Source: Chloroflexota bacterium
GTDB lineage: Bacteria > Chloroflexota > Anaerolineae > Anaerolineales > Villigracilaceae
Direction of reading: 5' to 3'
Assembly (NCBI GenBank): GCA_021414245.1
Contig: JAIOOU010000017.1
Coordinates: 186,001 to 250,000 of the forward strand
Length of the DNA stretch: 64,000 nucleotides
The notes under the pieces are model-generated. The model was not told where the DNA came from. It searched no databases and saw only the letters and a list, made by a program, of their open reading frames with translations. Of the stretch, positions 61,034 to 64,000 are shown one piece after another. Each line of letters begins with the position of its first letter. The stretch's first letter is position 1. Made by a program: the position numbers and the translations under genes.

Positions 61034-61600
61034 ATGAATATTATTAACGTAGGCTATGACTCGACCAATTATTATCTTCTCGATATACGAGACGGCAAAC
61101 TCCTGGTGGACAGCGGATTTCCCGGCACCCTGCCCAAATTATCGGCTGAATTGAAAAGAAAAGGCTGCTCAATCGGCGAGATTAAATATTTTCTGCCCAC
61201 CCATTACCACCCAGATCATGCAGGGTTGACGCAGGAGTTGAAAAATCATGGTATAAAATTGATCGCACTGGAAGAACAGGCCGGGGGCATATCTGCTTTT
61301 ACCGAGTTCTTCAAAACCAAAAAATATCCCTTTCAGGAAATCCAGCCTGAAGATAACATCAATATGAAATGCACAGATAGTCGCAAGTTCCTGGCAGGCC
61401 TGGGACTTAATGGCGAGATCCTGCACACTCCCGGTCACAGTAATGACAGCATTACCCTGATCCTCGATGAAGGTTTTGCCTTCACGGGAGATTTGCATCC
61501 TGTTTTCGCCCTCCCTGAGAATGATCTGCCCTCAAGAGAAAGCTGGGATAAAATCAACAGCCATAAAATTACACGGATTTATCCAGGGCACGGCAGTTAA
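61034..61600 (+). CDS. MBL-fold metallo-hydrolase
   Basis: 188 residues. THYHPDHAG is the metal site (HxHxDH), TPGHSNDS supplies the later His and GFAFTGDLHP the bridging Asp. GHGS closes the domain. The start is MNIINVGYDS at 61034; an earlier in-frame start at 61007 would add nine residues that are not family-like. Substrate unknown; it sits between a PIG-L gene and an M20 gene. Confidence 0.75.
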   Translation: MNIINVGYDSTNYYLLDIRDGKLLVDSGFPGTLPKLSAELKRKGCSIGEIKYFLPTHYHPDHAGLTQELKNHGIKLIALEEQAGGISAFTEFFKTKKYPFQEIQPEDNINMKCTDSRKFLAGLGLNGEILHTPGHSNDSITLILDEGFAFTGDLHPVFALPENDLPSRESWDKINSHKITRIYPGHGS

Positions 61601-61624
61601 TACTTTTTCCAAGAGGTTTTCCTT

Positions 61625-62818
61625 ATGAATGACTTTATGAAACAAGCCAGGGAACTTTTCTCCTATACACAACTATTGCGGCGTGACTTTCATATGCACC
61701 CGGAACTTGGATACCGCGAATTTCGCACAGGAGGTATCGTCGCAAAGGAATTGGAAGCCCTGGGCTTGGAGGTTACAAAAGGAGTCGGTAAAACAGGCGT
61801 GGTCGGACTGCTGGAAGGCGGCAAACCGGGTCCCACTCTGCTCCTGCGTTTCGACATGGACGCACTCCCCATCATTGAAGATACGGGCGCGGAATACAGT
61901 TCCCTAAATCATGGGGTTATGCATGCCTGCGGTCACGACGGCCATACCGCCATCGGACTGACAGTTGCAAAAATCCTTCAGAGACACAAGGAAGAACTGG
62001 CTGGCACCATTAAATTCTGCTTTCAACCTTCTGAAGAGGGAAACAACGGCGAAGGAGTTGGCGGCGCAGAAATGATGATTCGCGATGGAGTGCTGGATGC
62101 CGGCCCGAAGGTGGACCAGACCCTGTCGCTCCATCTATGGAATGAAAAACCGCTTGGATGGATTCATGTGGCCAAAGGCCCGGTCATGGCAGGTGCCGAG
62201 GAATTCAAAATCAAGATTATCGGCAAAGGCGGCCACGGCGCCGTTCCCAACGCCACCATTGACCCGGTCGTCTGCGCGGCCCAGATCGTCTCCGCCTCCC
62301 AAACCATTGTCTCGCGCAATGTCGGTCCACTCGAAACCGCCGTGGTTAGTTTTACGATCATCAGTGGAGGAACGGCATTCAATGTCATTCCACAGGAAGT
62401 CGGTATGGAAGGGACAATTCGAACTTTCGACCCCGCGGTCAGGAATAAGGTTATCAAGCGCTTTGAAGAGATCGTTCGCGGTGTTGGTACTGCAATGGGA
62501 TGCGAGATTGAAATAATGGTAAAGCAATTGACTCCCGCCTTGATCAACTCGGATGGCATTACAGCAAAGGTTCAGAAAACCGCGCGGCAGCTTCTCCCCC
62601 AGGCAAACCATGACAACACCCCCTACCTTACCATGGGTGCGGAAGATATGGCTTACATGCAAGCCCGGGTCGATGGCTGCTACTTTTTTGTAGGTTCAAA
62701 CAACAAGGAGCAACATCTTGATTTTGGTCATCACCACCCCAAATTTGATTTCGACGAGCAGGCCCTTATTAATGGCGCCGCTCTCATGGCTGCCGCAGCT
62801 GCGGATATTCTGAAATGA
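61625..62818 (+). CDS. M20 family amidohydrolase (hippurate/IAA-amino-acid hydrolase type)
   Basis: 397 residues. RRDFHMHPELGYREFRT and HACGHDGHTAIGL hold the metal site, and FCFQPSEEGNNGEGVGG contains the catalytic Glu pair. The C-terminal HHHPKFDFDE is another His-rich ligand region. It hydrolyses N-acyl amino acids or a similar amide. It overlaps the next gene by 4 bases (ATGA). Confidence 0.85.
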   Translation: MNDFMKQARELFSYTQLLRRDFHMHPELGYREFRTGGIVAKELEALGLEVTKGVGKTGVVGLLEGGKPGPTLLLRFDMDALPIIEDTGAEYSSLNHGVMHACGHDGHTAIGLTVAKILQRHKEELAGTIKFCFQPSEEGNNGEGVGGAEMMIRDGVLDAGPKVDQTLSLHLWNEKPLGWIHVAKGPVMAGAEEFKIKIIGKGGHGAVPNATIDPVVCAAQIVSASQTIVSRNVGPLETAVVSFTIISGGTAFNVIPQEVGMEGTIRTFDPAVRNKVIKRFEEIVRGVGTAMGCEIEIMVKQLTPALINSDGITAKVQKTARQLLPQANHDNTPYLTMGAEDMAYMQARVDGCYFFVGSNNKEQHLDFGHHHPKFDFDEQALINGAALMAAAAADILK

Positions 62819-63747
62819 AGTATTTATTTTCCTCACTTCTTATCCTGACCTTTCTGCTGGGGGCATGTTCAGAGACAAGCGCCCCTCAGACTCTTGCCGC
62901 TGAAATTCCTGGGGTGACGGGCGAACCAGTCACAAATGAAACTCCAACCGGCTCAAATATCCCCGCCCGCGAAGCCGTTTTGTCTGAAATCGAAAATACA
63001 GTTCTAGTCCGAACTTCAGCGAGCGGTGAAGCAATGCCCGCATCGAACGGAGCGCACGTGCTTGAAACAGATAGCGTGGAAACCGGCGACAACAGCCGTG
63101 CCAGGCTGGACCTGGTCCCGGACGGCACCATTGTCCGCCTTGCCCCAAATACATCCTTCGTTTTAAATACCCTAGCCAGTGACGAAGGTACACCACAAAC
63201 AAAATTACAGCTTCTGTTTGGCCAGGTTTTTATTCTTCTAAATGGCGGTTCCCTGGATGTCGAGACGCCTTCCGGTGTGGCTTCTGTAAAAGGCAGTCTA
63301 ATGAGTGTCACCTATTCCAAGACACAGAACCGTACAACTGCCACCTGTCTTGAAGGCCATTGTGTGGTTACGGATGAAGACGAAGAACTCAAATTAACCG
63401 AAGGTCAGGCAGCTGATTTTTTTGAGGGCGAACTTGAAGATCAATATCGTGAGATGAGTTTCGAGGAACTTGGATTGTGGGTTTTGGACAACCCGGATCT
63501 TGAAGAGCATATCGAGGAATTTCCGGACCTGCCGGATCTTCCTGACGATTTCGACTGGAATTACAACTTCTATGATGATCCCCAATTTGATTTCTTCTTT
63601 GATCCCGAATACGACCCAAGCCAGGAGAATTTTGACGAAGGTTATCCCACCGAAGAAGGATATTCCACTCAGGATCCGGAAGCGACACTTGTACCCGAGA
63701 GTATGGATACTCCAATCCCCGAAGAAGGCGACCCGGCCTCTCCATAA
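62815..63747 (+). CDS. FecR domain lipoprotein
   Basis: 310 residues. The signal ends at LLGAC (Cys about 18). The FecR-like domain (about 45-200) has GDNSRARLDLVPDGTIVRLAPNTSF and GSLDVETPSGVASVKGS. The tail (about 215-310) is extremely acidic and aromatic, rich in Asp, Glu, Tyr, Phe and Pro. FecR domains here are extracellular rather than part of a sigma-factor system. It is translationally coupled to the M20 gene. Confidence 0.75.
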   Translation: MKYLFSSLLILTFLLGACSETSAPQTLAAEIPGVTGEPVTNETPTGSNIPAREAVLSEIENTVLVRTSASGEAMPASNGAHVLETDSVETGDNSRARLDLVPDGTIVRLAPNTSFVLNTLASDEGTPQTKLQLLFGQVFILLNGGSLDVETPSGVASVKGSLMSVTYSKTQNRTTATCLEGHCVVTDEDEELKLTEGQAADFFEGELEDQYREMSFEELGLWVLDNPDLEEHIEEFPDLPDLPDDFDWNYNFYDDPQFDFFFDPEYDPSQENFDEGYPTEEGYSTQDPEATLVPESMDTPIPEEGDPASP

Positions 63748-63756
63748 ACGAAATTC

Positions 63757-64000
63757 ATGAAGCGCAATCGAAACTTGATCATCGGCGTCATTCTTACGGC
63801 AGCAGCGATTTTTGTCGCCCTGCAAAATGCAAATGACTCCACAGTGGATGGAAACCCGGGATTACGTGCGAGCACCATTACTCCCGCATTCCCCATCACC
63901 AGCACCCCCACCTACGAGAATTGCGGATACATGTGGGCATATCACGATTATCCAGAATTGACGGAAAAGGTCAACCTGGGTGTACACGACCTCAATCCTG
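63757..64000 (+). CDS. N-terminal part of a membrane-anchored protein (partial)
   Basis: 81 residues to the window edge. MKRNRNLIIGVILTAAAIFV is an N-terminal membrane anchor or signal (residues 7-22), followed by a Thr-rich linker with ITSTPTYENCG and an acidic segment. It begins 9 bases after the FecR gene. Too little is present to name a family. Confidence 0.55.
   Translation, partial: MKRNRNLIIGVILTAAAIFVALQNANDSTVDGNPGLRASTITPAFPITSTPTYENCGYMWAYHDYPELTEKVNLGVHDLNP

Noticed and set aside
1-64000. CRISPR arrays, transposases, phage genes, tRNA or rRNA genes
   Set aside because: I saw no regularly spaced repeats, no transposase or integrase motifs and no convincing tRNA or rRNA sequence in the gene-free stretches.

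Overview
The window is a gene-dense bacterial chromosome segment of about 50-55% GC, with about 65 protein genes. It has no rRNA, tRNA, CRISPR array, phage or insertion sequence that I can see. The likely source is an Anaerolineae-type Chloroflexota bacterium. This is an inference from gene content: Thr-Pro-rich lipoproteins, a long class II aldolase, a type 2 IleRS behind a T-box, a D-type MurA, and TadE/TadG-like surface proteins. No marker gene was compared.

Layout. 1-6300 holds an acyl-CoA thioesterase, a cell-surface cluster (glycosyltransferase 39, polysaccharide deacetylase, FemAB-like and GNAT proteins), a UroD-like protein and RsmD. 6300-15200 holds small lipoproteins and membrane proteins, an aldo/keto reductase, an SH3-amidase, a secreted phosphoesterase, a cNMP-binding histidine kinase and a Nudix hydrolase. 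15190-28340 centres on a molybdenum hydroxylase (FAD/2Fe-2S fusion subunit and Moco subunit) with YqeB, a YqeC-MocA fusion and a second MocA, the signature set of selenium-dependent molybdenum hydroxylases; a lipid kinase and an acyltransferase follow. 28400-38840 holds a secreted protein, phosphatidylcholine synthase, ileS with a T-box leader, an S1 protein, prfB with a programmed frameshift, ftsY, thioredoxin and two lipoproteins. 38890-40170 is murA. 40298-48347 is a prepilin peptidase plus six TadE/TadG-like proteins, several with Thr-Pro stalks. 48440-50665 is glmS behind a probable glmS ribozyme with an enlarged P3 region.

50700-58300 holds a FabH-like synthase, a dCMP deaminase and an Fe-S/respiratory block. 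In that block a SufR-like regulator is divergent from iscX-nuoB-nuoCD-nuoI, followed by an Mrp/NBP35 ATPase. 58600-64000 holds a TRPM-type SLOG protein, RicT (PSP1), a PIG-L deacetylase, an MBL-fold hydrolase, an M20 amidohydrolase, a FecR lipoprotein and a partial gene.

How the genes work together. The Mo-hydroxylase block looks like one enzyme with its dedicated cofactor-maturation genes. The sufR-iscX-nuo-mrp block suggests that Fe-S status controls the peripheral arm of complex I. RNA-level control is prominent: a T-box (tRNA-Ile), a glmS ribozyme (GlcN6P), the RF2 frameshift and a hairpin leader before the Mo-hydroxylase operon. Several genes have a TATAAT box 7-9 nt before the start codon, which implies leaderless mRNAs. 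Three enzymes carry active-site variants of interest: GXHH in IleRS, Cys-to-Asp in MurA and APPQY in RsmD.
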